From NCBI GenBank assembly GCA_040387375.1, contig JAZKDW010000056.1, forward strand, positions 1 through 64,000: 64,000 nucleotides of DNA, read 5' to 3'. Numbering within the stretch: the stretch's first letter is position 1; each line of letters starts with the position of its first letter. The translations under genes and the position numbers were made by a program. The stretch is from JAZKDW01 sp040387375. Its GTDB lineage: Bacteria > Pseudomonadota > Gammaproteobacteria > Burkholderiales > Burkholderiaceae_D. Shown here piece after piece: positions 24,377 through 33,209 of the stretch. The notes beneath the pieces are model-generated. The model was not told where the DNA came from. It saw only the letters and a list, made by a program, of their open reading frames with translations, and ran no database searches.

Positions 24377-27340
24377 TCAAGAAAGCTTTTGAAGCATCGA
24401 CCTTGCTTTTTCCATTTGTTCCGCATTGCCGCCTTTGACCACTTCATCAAGCAACTCACGCGCCCCGTCCCTGTCGCCTATCTCCTGGTAGGCAAGGGCA
24501 AGATCAAGCTTGGTTGCCATTTCCGCCAGATTGAATTGGGAATCGACGCTGGCCTCTTCCGCGACAGGCAGAATGGACGGCGTAGCATCAAGAGTATTCA
24601 AAGGCTGAATGGACGGTGTTGAATCAAGAGGATTCAGATCAAGACTGATTCCGGACAAGTCAAAATCCAGCGGAGTTGGCGCATTCGGGGCAGCTGTGAT
24701 GGCGTGAGGCTCATCCGCCACTTCGGGGAAAGTAAGGTCAAATGGCGCCAAATCTTCAGCCGGCAATTCCGCTGTCGTGTCCGAAGGCTTCTCGCTGACT
24801 TCCGCTGCCACAGGAGCATTTTGAAGGAAGTCGAAATCCATCATGTCCGAAGGCGGCGCCAGGTCCTGAACGGGAGCGTCTGGCGTCGAAATGACAGGCG
24901 AGAAATCAACGCTGGTGCTTGTTTCAGGCGGCAGGGCCAGTTCTTTAATGCCCAGGCCTTCCATATCAAAGTCGAAGTCCATCCCGGCATCAGCATCAGC
25001 CGCGGGCGCCGGCACTGCCGGAGCCGGCGGCGGTGACGTGAATTGCGGTGCATTCATGAGCGGCTGCATCGCAGGTGCATCAGATTCCGTATCAAGCACC
25101 GGAATTTCAGTGCTCTGGAATTTATTGTCCGCATATGAACTGACGGGTTCCGCAACTGCGCTCTGTTCGAACATTGGCTTGCTTCCGGGCACAGTATTGA
25201 GCAAGCCATCAAAATTGATCTCTTCCGCGGCATGCACTGCAGCTACTGCTGCTACCGTGCTGGCTGCGACCGTATTGGCAGACCCTGCGTCAGAAATTTT
25301 GCCGCCAGCGTACAGTGGATTTTTAGGGTCCATCGCAATCCCCAGGCTAGCAGCCTGTGACCACTCCTCTCCCTTGCCCTTGGTCATGGCATAAAGCTCA
25401 CTGGCCACGACTTCGAAACCGCGTTTATCCTTGCGGCTCGCATAAATCTCAAGAAGCTTGAGGCGCACTGCCTGGCGTTCCGGATGGGTACGCAACGCCT
25501 CTTTCAGGATTTCTTCAGCCTGCGCATCACGACCGTACGCGATGTAAACATCAGCTTCAGCCACCGGATCCACTTCATTGGTATCGAGCTGGCTTGACGA
25601 CGGCGTGAAGTTTGAATTGAACACGCTGTTATTCGTGTCGACACTCTGGCCGCCAGTCGAACCGAACATGGAATTCGCCTTGAGGCTGGAATTCATCAGC
25701 ATGTTAGTGTCCTGAAAATCCTTTTGCTGCTTCTTTTTGCGGCCACTGTAAATACCGAGCACACCCAGTCCGGCGACCAGCACCGCCAACAATGCGAGCA
25801 ATAATGGATTGGCAAGGATTTCGTCCAGAAAGCTCGGTTCAGGCAAAGGCGGCGGTGGCGTGACGACAGTTCGCTTGGGCGGGGTGGCAACAGGCGGCGG
25901 TGCAACAGATGTTGTCACCGGCGCAGGCTTTACCGCAACAGGAATAGACGCCGCGGCATTGCCAGCGGCAGCAGGTGCCGCGGGCGTAATTCCAGGGACG
26001 ACAGGCGGTGTAATGCTGCCTGCCACTTGTCCGACGATCGGTTTCGAGGGAGCAGGCGGCGCGGCAGCAGCCACGGTAGCATTACTGCCCGCTTTTGACG
26101 CCTCAGCCAGCGTTTGCCGGTCTGCCAGTTCCTTGTTCTTGATTTCCAGAATTTTCTGTAAATCGCTGACATTTTTTTCCAGTTCCCGCACTCGCGCATT
26201 TGCCTCAGCCAGCGCTTTTTCTCTTGCAATACGCTCTTCCGCACCCGCAGCGACAACAGCAGTTTTGTCACTGCCGGCAGTGGCGCCGGATTTCGATAAC
26301 CTCAGCTTGTCTCTTGATTCGTTGACAGCGCTTGCCTGATCTTCAACTTTGGTGGTGATTTTGCCGGTGGCGCTTTGCCTTGCGGCGGCCGAGTCCTGAG
26401 GTGTACTGCCGGCCACCTGGCCGGCTAGCTTGTTCCGGTAAGCGTTGAAGTCAGCCGCCTGCGCGACAACGACCCCTTTTGCTTCTCCATTGGGTATGCC
26501 ACGTACCGTCTCCGCTCCTGGTACCGAGAGGATCTGGCCCGCCCGCAAGCGGTTGATATTGTTGTTGATAAAGGCATCCGGATTGGCGCGCTGCAGCGCG
26601 ACCAGCATCTGGTCGAGCGATATCCCTTCAGCCTTCAGCTGGGTGGCGATTCCGGCCAGGGTGTCACCCCGTTTCACCTCATAGGTATCCGCACCTGCGC
26701 TGTTCTGAGCCGCTGTGCGTGTTGTCGGCGCGGACTGCCGGGCCTTGTTGCCATTTTCAGGCTTTGCGGCTTCCGCCCGCTGCGCTGCCGGCACAGCCCG
26801 GGAGTTTGATAAACCGGATTCGGCTGGTGATGAAGCGCCAGCTCCCACGGCCGCATCCGGGGTGCGCACAATCGGCGCCGCCACCTGAACCGGCTGGGTC
26901 CTGCGCAAATCGGCAGGATCGAGCAAAAAGGTATATTCGCGCACCAGGCGGTTGTTGGCGCCGCCTACCTCTACCAGCATGTCGATAAACGGTTCGTTCA
27001 TCGGCTGGTTCGACGTGACACGGATGAACTGGCCGTTTCCTCGTTTCTGGATCGAGAATCGCAGAGCCAGCAACGCGGGGTTAAGTTCGATGCTCGCCTG
27101 CCGGAATGCCTCCGTCGACGCCAGTTTGACCACCAGCGATCCAGCCTCTTCTTTCGATACCGACGTTAATTCGATTTCCGCCAGCAATGGTTGCCCCAGT
27201 GAAGAAAGCACAGTCAATTTGCCCAGTCCGGCTGCATTCGCACTGGAAAACAGTACTGCCGAAACCAGCGCAGCGCTAACTGTCTTCCGACCAAATGAGA
27301 CGAGCCTCGGATGAATATCTGCAGGTATTTTTTGTGGCAT
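24377..27340 (-). CDS. fimV: FimV/HubP-type polar landmark protein
   Basis: Large inner-membrane, peptidoglycan-binding protein that in relatives marks the cell pole and supports type IV pili. 987 residues from ATG 27340. A signal peptide ends near ANAAG, then the FimV N-terminal domain (GLGKLTVLSSLGQPLLAEIEL), a LysM domain (YEVKRGDTLAGIATQLKAEG ... LRAGQILSVPG), a coiled coil (ARVRELEKNVSDLQKIL), a membrane helix (NPLLLALLAVLVAGLGVLGIY), TPR-like repeats (AEADVYIAYGRDAQAEEIL), a long acidic Pro/Ala tail and the C-terminal FimV motif LDLALAYQEIGDRDGARELL. May serve the MSHA system here, by inference. Confidence 0.9.
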   Translation of the reverse strand: MPQKIPADIHPRLVSFGRKTVSAALVSAVLFSSANAAGLGKLTVLSSLGQPLLAEIELTSVSKEEAGSLVVKLASTEAFRQASIELNPALLALRFSIQKRGNGQFIRVTSNQPMNEPFIDMLVEVGGANNRLVREYTFLLDPADLRRTQPVQVAAPIVRTPDAAVGAGASSPAESGLSNSRAVPAAQRAEAAKPENGNKARQSAPTTRTAAQNSAGADTYEVKRGDTLAGIATQLKAEGISLDQMLVALQRANPDAFINNNINRLRAGQILSVPGAETVRGIPNGEAKGVVVAQAADFNAYRNKLAGQVAGSTPQDSAAARQSATGKITTKVEDQASAVNESRDKLRLSKSGATAGSDKTAVVAAGAEERIAREKALAEANARVRELEKNVSDLQKILEIKNKELADRQTLAEASKAGSNATVAAAAPPAPSKPIVGQVAGSITPPVVPGITPAAPAAAGNAAASIPVAVKPAPVTTSVAPPPVATPPKRTVVTPPPPLPEPSFLDEILANPLLLALLAVLVAGLGVLGIYSGRKKKQQKDFQDTNMLMNSSLKANSMFGSTGGQSVDTNNSVFNSNFTPSSSQLDTNEVDPVAEADVYIAYGRDAQAEEILKEALRTHPERQAVRLKLLEIYASRKDKRGFEVVASELYAMTKGKGEEWSQAASLGIAMDPKNPLYAGGKISDAGSANTVAASTVAAVAAVHAAEEINFDGLLNTVPGSKPMFEQSAVAEPVSSYADNKFQSTEIPVLDTESDAPAMQPLMNAPQFTSPPPAPAVPAPAADADAGMDFDFDMEGLGIKELALPPETSTSVDFSPVISTPDAPVQDLAPPSDMMDFDFLQNAPVAAEVSEKPSDTTAELPAEDLAPFDLTFPEVADEPHAITAAPNAPTPLDFDLSGISLDLNPLDSTPSIQPLNTLDATPSILPVAEEASVDSQFNLAEMATKLDLALAYQEIGDRDGARELLDEVVKGGNAEQMEKARSMLQKLS

Positions 27341-27544
27341 AGAGTGATATTCCGTTAGCGTATTGACGGCAAAACGAGCAACCCTGCAATTTTGTATTGC
27401 TCGGGGAACTTTGACCATATCATCATGGACTTAGGGGCGCAAGCGTAACCATATTCGTAAGATAAGCGAAACCCGCCGAACTCCCCATACAGAAGAGCAC
27501 TTGGCGGGCTAGCGTTGCGAAACGACAACGTATTAACTACATTG

Positions 27545-28687
27545 CTACTTTTCGAGCACGATTCTCAGCATTCGGCGCAAAGGTTCTGCTGCTCCCCACA
27601 ATAACTGGTCACCGACGGTAAAGGCGGACAAATAGTCGCCGCCCATCTGCATCTTGCGCAAGCGTCCCACCGGAATCGTCAGACTGCCGGTCACAGCGGC
27701 AGGCGTCAAATCATTCATGGACGCTTCACGGTTGTTCGGCACGACTTTGACCCACTGGTTGTTGGTGGCGATGATGTCGTTGATTTCGTCGAGCGGCACG
27801 TCTTTTTTCAGTTTGATGGTCAAGGCCTGGGAATGACAGCGCATGGCGCCGATCCGCACACAGAGGCCATCGATCGCTATCGCGGCTTTTGCGTCGCTGC
27901 CAAAAGCATCGCCGCGACCAAGAATCTTGTTGGTTTCCGCGCCGGCTTTCCATTCTTCGCGCGAAACGCCGTTTCCAAGGTCCTTGTCGATCCATGGAAT
28001 CAGGTTGCCACCCAGCGGCACACCGAATTGCCTTGTTTCGTCCGCGCTCATCGCATGCTGTTTGGCCAGCACCTTGCGGTCGATTTCCAGGATGGCTGCG
28101 GCGGGATCATCGAGCAATGCCTTGACTTCCGCATTGATCGAACCGAACTGGGTGAGCAGTTCACGCATATGCTGTGCGCCGCCGCCGGATGCGGCCTGGT
28201 AGGTCATCGACGTCATCCAGTCGATGAGGTCATGCTGGAACAATCCGCCCAGTCCCATCAGCATGCACGACACGGTGCAATTGCCGCCAATGTAGTTTTT
28301 GACACCGCGGCTCATTGCATTCTTGATCACGCCAAGGTTGACTGGATCGAGGATGATGACCGCATCGTCGTTCATGCGCAATGTGGATGCGGCATCAATC
28401 CAGTAGCCGTTCCATCCGGCAGCGCGCAGCTTGGGAAATATCTCGCTGGTGTAGTCGCCGCCCTGGCAGGTGATAATGATTTCACAACGCTTCAGCGCGT
28501 CGATATCATTGGCGTCCTGCAGCGTGGTTTCATTCTTCGCCGTGGACGGCGCTTTGCCGCCAGCATTCGAAGTCGAAAAAAACATCGGCTCGAAATGGGC
28601 AAAATCACCCTCCTGCTGCATGCGTTGCATCAGCACCGACCCTACCATTCCACGCCAACCGACCAAGCCTACCAGTTTCATCTTCAT
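27545..28687 (-). CDS. asd: Aspartate-semialdehyde dehydrogenase Asd
   Basis: Reduces aspartyl phosphate to the semialdehyde, the branch point to Lys, Met and Thr. 380 residues. NADP loop VGLVGWRGMVGSVLMQRM at the N-terminus; catalytic Cys in YIGGNCTVSCMLMGLG; catalytic His in MRCHSQALTIKL. Start at 28687 or the ATG two codons on at 28681. It follows leuB by 106 bases, as in many Burkholderiales, and precedes fimV. Confidence 0.96.
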   Translation of the reverse strand: MKMKLVGLVGWRGMVGSVLMQRMQQEGDFAHFEPMFFSTSNAGGKAPSTAKNETTLQDANDIDALKRCEIIITCQGGDYTSEIFPKLRAAGWNGYWIDAASTLRMNDDAVIILDPVNLGVIKNAMSRGVKNYIGGNCTVSCMLMGLGGLFQHDLIDWMTSMTYQAASGGGAQHMRELLTQFGSINAEVKALLDDPAAAILEIDRKVLAKQHAMSADETRQFGVPLGGNLIPWIDKDLGNGVSREEWKAGAETNKILGRGDAFGSDAKAAIAIDGLCVRIGAMRCHSQALTIKLKKDVPLDEINDIIATNNQWVKVVPNNREASMNDLTPAAVTGSLTIPVGRLRKMQMGGDYLSAFTVGDQLLWGAAEPLRRMLRIVLEK

Positions 28688-28793
28688 TTCCTAGATCAAT
28701 TCCCGGGCCGTACCCGATCTTCTTTTCATGTTTTACAGTTTGCGTTTACCGCCGATTGCGTCCAGCCAGATCGGCGTCAGCGCCAGTCTTGCC

Positions 28794-29864
28794 CTATCCT
28801 AGCGCCTTTACCACCGCGTTGCCCATTTCAACGGTGCTTACCCGGATCGAACCTTCTTCATGAATGTCAGCGGTACGCAGGCCTTGCGACAGCACGTTCT
28901 TGACCGCTGTTTCCACACGTTCGGCCTGCTCCGCCTTGTTCAGGCTATAACGCAACATCATGGCCACGGATAAAATCGTCGCCAGTGGATTGGCAATCCC
29001 CTTGCCCGCTATATCCGGCGCGGAACCGTGCGACGGTTCGTACAAACCTTTGTTATCGGCATCCAGCGAGGCCGACGGCAACATGCCGATCGACCCGGTC
29101 AGCATGGCCGCCGCATCGGACAGGATGTCGCCAAACATGTTTCCGGTGACAATCACGTCGAATTTTTTAGGCGCACGAACCAGCTGCATCGCGGCATTGT
29201 CAACATACATGTGATCGAGCGTGACGTCTTGATATTCCTTATGAACGTCGCTGACGATCTCTTTCCAGAACTGGAAGGTTTCCAGCACGTTTGCCTTGTC
29301 GACGCTGGTCAGGCGCTTGTCACGCTTTTGTGCTGCCTGGAAGGCAACGTGGGCGATGCGGCGGATTTCCGGCTCGGCATAACGCATGGTATCGAACCCT
29401 TCGCGCGCGCCCTTGAAGGGGCCATCCGGGGCTTCCCGCATGCCGCGCGGCTGACCAAAATAAATATCGCCAGTCAATTCGCGCACGATCAGCATGTCGA
29501 GTCCGGAGACGATTTCCGGCTTCAGGCTCGACGCGCCAGCCAGTTCCGGATACAGGATCGCCGGACGCAGGTTGGCAAACAGGTTCAGGTGCTTGCGCAA
29601 ACCCAGGATCGCCTGCTCCGGACGCAACGCACGTTCCAGCGAGTCATATTTCCAGTCGCCCACCGCGCCAAACAGAATCGCATCGGCTTCCTTCGCCAGC
29701 TTCAGCGTAGACTCGGGAAGCGGATGGCCATGCGCCGCATAACCTGCGCCGCCGACGGGCGCTGTCTCGAGTTCGAATTTTTCATCCAGCGCGTTCAGGA
29801 CCCTGACCGCCTGCTCCATGATTTCCGGGCCAATGCCATCCCCCGGCAAAATTGCAATTTTCAT
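28794..29864 (-). CDS. leuB: 3-isopropylmalate dehydrogenase LeuB
   Basis: Oxidative decarboxylation of 3-isopropylmalate in leucine synthesis. 356 residues. MKIAILPGDGIGPEIMEQ start, GAVGDWKYD, RELTGDIYFGQPRG, the metal-binding Asp in NMFGDILSDAAAMLTGSIG and the NAD site EPSHGSAPDIAGKGIANP are all intact. Part of leuC-leuD-leuB. Confidence 0.97.
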   Translation of the reverse strand: MKIAILPGDGIGPEIMEQAVRVLNALDEKFELETAPVGGAGYAAHGHPLPESTLKLAKEADAILFGAVGDWKYDSLERALRPEQAILGLRKHLNLFANLRPAILYPELAGASSLKPEIVSGLDMLIVRELTGDIYFGQPRGMREAPDGPFKGAREGFDTMRYAEPEIRRIAHVAFQAAQKRDKRLTSVDKANVLETFQFWKEIVSDVHKEYQDVTLDHMYVDNAAMQLVRAPKKFDVIVTGNMFGDILSDAAAMLTGSIGMLPSASLDADNKGLYEPSHGSAPDIAGKGIANPLATILSVAMMLRYSLNKAEQAERVETAVKNVLSQGLRTADIHEEGSIRVSTVEMGNAVVKALG

Positions 29865-29913
29865 TTTTTGATCGTTGTAAAGTGAACTGCTTAAGTCAGA
29901 TTAAATCGTCGGA

Positions 29914-30561
29914 TTAAATCGTGTTCGCCAGCCACGGTTGCATGGCGAGGTGCCGCTCTTCAAAGGCGCGGATCTTGTCCGCTTCCTTCAGCGTCAATCC
30001 GATGTCGTCCAGACCATTGATCAGCGAGTATTTGCGGAATGGATCGACTTCAAACAAATACGTCTCGCTGCCGTTGACGGTACTGACCATCTGTTTTTCG
30101 AGGTCGACAATCAGCCGGAAACCCGGGAAGGCCTTGGCATCGCTGAACAGGCGGTCAACTTGCGCTTCTGTCAGCACGATCGGCAGGAACCCGTTCTTGA
30201 AGCAGTTGTTGTAGAAGATATCGGCAAAGCTCGGCGCGATCACCACGCGGAAACCATACTGATCCAGGGCCCATGGCGCATGTTCACGCGACGAACCGCA
30301 GCCGAAATTTTTGCGGGCCAGCAAAATCGATGCGCCCTGATATTGCGGCTGGTTCAATACGAAATCCGGATTCAGCGGCCGCCTGGAATCATCCTTGCCC
30401 GGCTCACCCTCATCCAAATAACGCCAGGCATCAAACAGGTTCGGGCCAAAACCGGTGCGCTTGATCGACTTCAGAAATTGCTTCGGAATGATCGCGTCCG
30501 TATCGACGTTGGCGCGGTCGAGCGGCGCAACCAGACCATCAAGTATTGTGAATTTTTTCAT
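29914..30561 (-). CDS. leuD: 3-isopropylmalate dehydratase small subunit LeuD
   Basis: Small subunit of isopropylmalate isomerase. 215 residues, normal length. LDRANVDTDAIIPKQFLK near the start and the FGCGSSREHAPWAL substrate loop are present. It lies 43 bases after leuC. In some relatives a small entericidin-like gene sits in this gap; there is no room for one here. Confidence 0.97.
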   Translation of the reverse strand: MKKFTILDGLVAPLDRANVDTDAIIPKQFLKSIKRTGFGPNLFDAWRYLDEGEPGKDDSRRPLNPDFVLNQPQYQGASILLARKNFGCGSSREHAPWALDQYGFRVVIAPSFADIFYNNCFKNGFLPIVLTEAQVDRLFSDAKAFPGFRLIVDLEKQMVSTVNGSETYLFEVDPFRKYSLINGLDDIGLTLKEADKIRAFEERHLAMQPWLANTI

Positions 30562-30604
30562 GCTTTTTCAGCCAGTGTGTATCAGTTAAAAGGAACGACG
30601 GCAC

Positions 30605-31999
30605 CTATCGGACATCGACAAAATGTCCCGCCACGCCTGCCGCGGCAGCCATTGCCGGGCTCACGAGGTGGGTCCGTCCCCCTGCGCCTTGCCTGCCCTC
30701 GAAATTGCGATTCGATGTCGACGCGCAGCGCTCGCCCGGCTCCAGCCGGTCGGCATTCATTGCCAGGCACATTGAACAGCCCGGCTCGCGCCATTCAAAA
30801 CCCGCATCCTTGAAAATCTTGTCCAGCCCTTCACGCTCGGCCTGTTCCTTGACCAGGCCGGAGCCGGGAACAACCAGGGCCAGCTTGACATTGGATGCGC
30901 GGAATTTTCCGCGTACAACAGCCGCTGCGGCACGCAAATCCTCGATACGCGAATTGGTGCAGGAGCCGATGAAAACCTTGTCGATGCGGATGTCGGTGAT
31001 CGCGGTGTTTGGCTTCAGGCCCATATAGGCCAGTGCCTTTTCGATCCCGTCGCGCTTGGCGGCATCCTTTTCCTTGTCCGGATCGGGTACGCGGCCATCG
31101 ATGGCGACCACCATTTCGGGCGAGGTGCCCCAAGTCACTTGCGGCTTGATCTCGGCCGCATTGAGCGTGACGACGATATCAAACCTGGCGCCGGCATCCG
31201 AATGCAGCGTACGCCAATATTCAACCGCCCGATCCCAGTGCGGGCCAACCGGCGAAAACGGGCGGCCCTTGAGGTAGTTGATGGTCGTGTCGTCGACGCC
31301 GATCATGCCGGCGCGGGCGCCCGCTTCGATCGACATGTTGCAAAGTGTCATGCGGCCTTCCATCGACAACGCACGAATGGTCGAACCGGCAAATTCAATT
31401 GCATGACCAGTGCCGCCGGCAGTACCGATCTTGCCGATCACCGCCAGTGCGATATCCTTGGCGGTCAGGCCCGCAGGCAGCGCGCCCTCCACTTGCACCA
31501 GCATCGCCTTGGATTTCTTGGCCAGCAGCGTCTGTGTCGCCAGTACATGCTCGACTTCCGAAGTGCCGATACCGTGGGCCAGGCAGGCGAACGCGCCATG
31601 CGTCGAGGTATGGGAGTCGCCGCAAACGACTGTCATGCCGGGCAGGGTCGCGCCTTGCTCGGGCCCGATCACGTGCACGATTCCCTGGCGCTTGTCGTTC
31701 ATGCCAAAGTAGGTCAGCCCGTACTCTTTCGCATTGGCGTCGAGGGTCTCGATCTGCAGACGCGACACGGGATCCGCGATCCCGTTCTTGCGATCGGTCG
31801 TCGGGACATTATGATCGGCCACCACCAGATTGGCGGAATTGCGCCATGGCTGGCGATCTGCCAGCTTCAGGCCCTCGAATGCCTGCGGGCTGGTGACTTC
31901 GTGGAGCAGATGCCGATCGATGTAAAGAATCGTCGTGCCGTCATCGCCAGTATGGACGACGTGCGATTGCCAGAGTTTGTCGTAAAGAGTTTGGGCCAT
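30605..31999 (-). CDS. leuC: 3-isopropylmalate dehydratase large subunit LeuC
   Basis: Aconitase-type large subunit with a [4Fe-4S] cluster. 464 residues. Cluster Cys are in VFIGSCTNSRIEDL and EPGCSMCLAMN; other hallmarks are CGDSHTSTHGAFACLAHGIGTSEVEHVLATQ (in two pieces) and the C-terminal RNFEGRQGAGGRTHLVSP. First gene of the leu group; a promoter with an extended -10 is upstream. Confidence 0.97.
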   Translation of the reverse strand: MAQTLYDKLWQSHVVHTGDDGTTILYIDRHLLHEVTSPQAFEGLKLADRQPWRNSANLVVADHNVPTTDRKNGIADPVSRLQIETLDANAKEYGLTYFGMNDKRQGIVHVIGPEQGATLPGMTVVCGDSHTSTHGAFACLAHGIGTSEVEHVLATQTLLAKKSKAMLVQVEGALPAGLTAKDIALAVIGKIGTAGGTGHAIEFAGSTIRALSMEGRMTLCNMSIEAGARAGMIGVDDTTINYLKGRPFSPVGPHWDRAVEYWRTLHSDAGARFDIVVTLNAAEIKPQVTWGTSPEMVVAIDGRVPDPDKEKDAAKRDGIEKALAYMGLKPNTAITDIRIDKVFIGSCTNSRIEDLRAAAAVVRGKFRASNVKLALVVPGSGLVKEQAEREGLDKIFKDAGFEWREPGCSMCLAMNADRLEPGERCASTSNRNFEGRQGAGGRTHLVSPAMAAAAGVAGHFVDVR

Positions 32000-32049
32000 G
32001 TTTGTGTATTAGGTAAAAAAACAGCACGAATCGAGGAAAATAGCCATCG

Positions 32050-32058
32050 ATTATGCCA
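32050..32058 (-). promoter_or_regulatory. Candidate extended -10 promoter for leuC
   Basis: On the minus strand TGGCATAAT gives a TGn extension and a 5-of-6 -10 hexamer, about 50 bases before the leuC start. The -35 region is poor. The 361-base stretch 32000-32360 holds this site and hairpin element copy 2; nothing else is seen. Confidence 0.4.
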
Positions 32059-32135
32059 TAGTTGCGTGATAAAAAACCACGAATCTGGCGCCTGCCCGCC
32101 AATGAAAAACACCCGCCAAGCCAGCGGCGGGCGCT

Positions 32136-32353
32136 TAAGTACCCACCCGGAATAAATTGTGAGCGTCTGCGGCCCTCGGCGGGCCCCCCTGACTGGGCCC
32201 GCCGAGGGGGCGCGCTGCGGCGTTGCCCGGCCCTTGCAGTGGGGCCGCCGAGGTGCTAGCACTGCGGCGGCCCGGGCGCCTTGCATCGCATCCCCCTAGG
32301 CGGGCCCAGCCAGGACCACATCCTTCTCCCAATTTACTCCGCGTGGGTACTTA
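32136..32353. mobile_element. MITE-like hairpin element, copy 2 (leuC upstream)
   Basis: A 218-bp relative of the element at 3440-3601, with TA at both ends and terminal inverted repeats starting AAGTACCCAC. Shared core blocks include GAGCGTCTGCGGCCCT, GCGCCTTGCATC and CCACATCC. It is longer because its inner arms differ: a 22-bp arm around CTGGGCCCGCC (about 32189-32212) pairs with its near complement at about 32292-32313 (20 of 22), and a central GGGCCGCCG/CGGCGGCCC hairpin lies at about 32242-32273. It begins 7 bases after the M48 gene stop. Apparent small ORFs inside are composition artefacts of the GC-rich arms. Confidence 0.8.
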
Positions 32354-32360
32354 GTCAACA

Positions 32361-33209
32361 TCAGTTCCTTCTTCTCGACTGCTCGTACAAGGGCATCACA
32401 CGTTGAGAATAAACGGCGAGATCGTTGAGGCGATCCTGGGTTGACGGATGTGTCGACAGGAATTTAGGTGGTTCGCCGCCGCCCACACGCGCCATTTTCT
32501 GCCATAACGAGAGGGCCGCGCGCGGATCGTATCCGGCGCGCGCTGCCAATTCAACACCAATGCGATCGGCCTCGGTCTCGTGGTTGCGCGAGTTGGGCAG
32601 GCCAAGCAGGCCCATGTACGCGTATTCCATGCCTTGCTGTCCGAGGTTGCCCACCCCTGTGACAGCGGACAATATTGAAATCCCGAGTCCGGCGACAGCC
32701 TGTTCCGATGCCCGCTCGCGCGCATGTTCACGCAGGGCATGGGCGATTTCATGTCCCAGCACCGCCGCGAGTTCATCATCCGAAATCTGAAGCTTGTCGA
32801 TCAATCCGGTATAAACCGCTATTTTCCCGCCCGGCATGCACCATGCATTCACTTCGGGTTCGCTAAGGACATTCACTTCCCAGTTCCAGTTTTTCGCGTC
32901 GGGCCGGAATGCCGGCACCTGCTGGATCAGCCGATTGGCAATCGCTCTCACACGATTGACCTGAGCCGCGTTGCGGTTCAGCGTTCCCTTCTTGCTTTCC
33001 GCGGCGATCAACGCGGCATATTGCTGGCGGGATGCCTGCTCCACCGAATCCGCGGACACCGCCATTCTTTGCTCGCGGCTGACGCCCACCACGCCACTTT
33101 GGGTGGTTTGCACCGTCTCGCACGAACTCAGTACCAATACGGCCGACGCTAGCACCAGCGATCTGAAAACAGATTGTCTGGCACTCGATTTTTTAGGTGT
33201 TAATGTCAT
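32361..33209 (-). CDS. M48-family metalloprotease, lipoprotein
   Basis: Periplasmic zinc protease anchored as a lipoprotein: signal peptide with lipobox LSSC near residue 25 (from ATG 33209). HEIAHALREH gives the HExxH zinc site, and the third ligand Glu is in NHETEADRIGVELAARAGYDP. 282 residues, like LoiP/YcaL-type M48C peptidases. The start overlaps the stop of the MFS gene by 4 bases (ATGA). Likely role in envelope protein quality control. The 3' end is followed at once by hairpin element copy 2, which may act as its terminator. Confidence 0.9.
   Translation of the reverse strand: MTLTPKKSSARQSVFRSLVLASAVLVLSSCETVQTTQSGVVGVSREQRMAVSADSVEQASRQQYAALIAAESKKGTLNRNAAQVNRVRAIANRLIQQVPAFRPDAKNWNWEVNVLSEPEVNAWCMPGGKIAVYTGLIDKLQISDDELAAVLGHEIAHALREHARERASEQAVAGLGISILSAVTGVGNLGQQGMEYAYMGLLGLPNSRNHETEADRIGVELAARAGYDPRAALSLWQKMARVGGGEPPKFLSTHPSTQDRLNDLAVYSQRVMPLYEQSRRRN

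Noticed and set aside
32135..32332. Small open frames inside hairpin element copy 2 (and 3439-3741 across copy 1)
   Set aside because: They read through GC-rich hairpin arms and share only the conserved nucleotide blocks (ending ADAHNLF-VGT); they are not preserved as proteins between the two copies.
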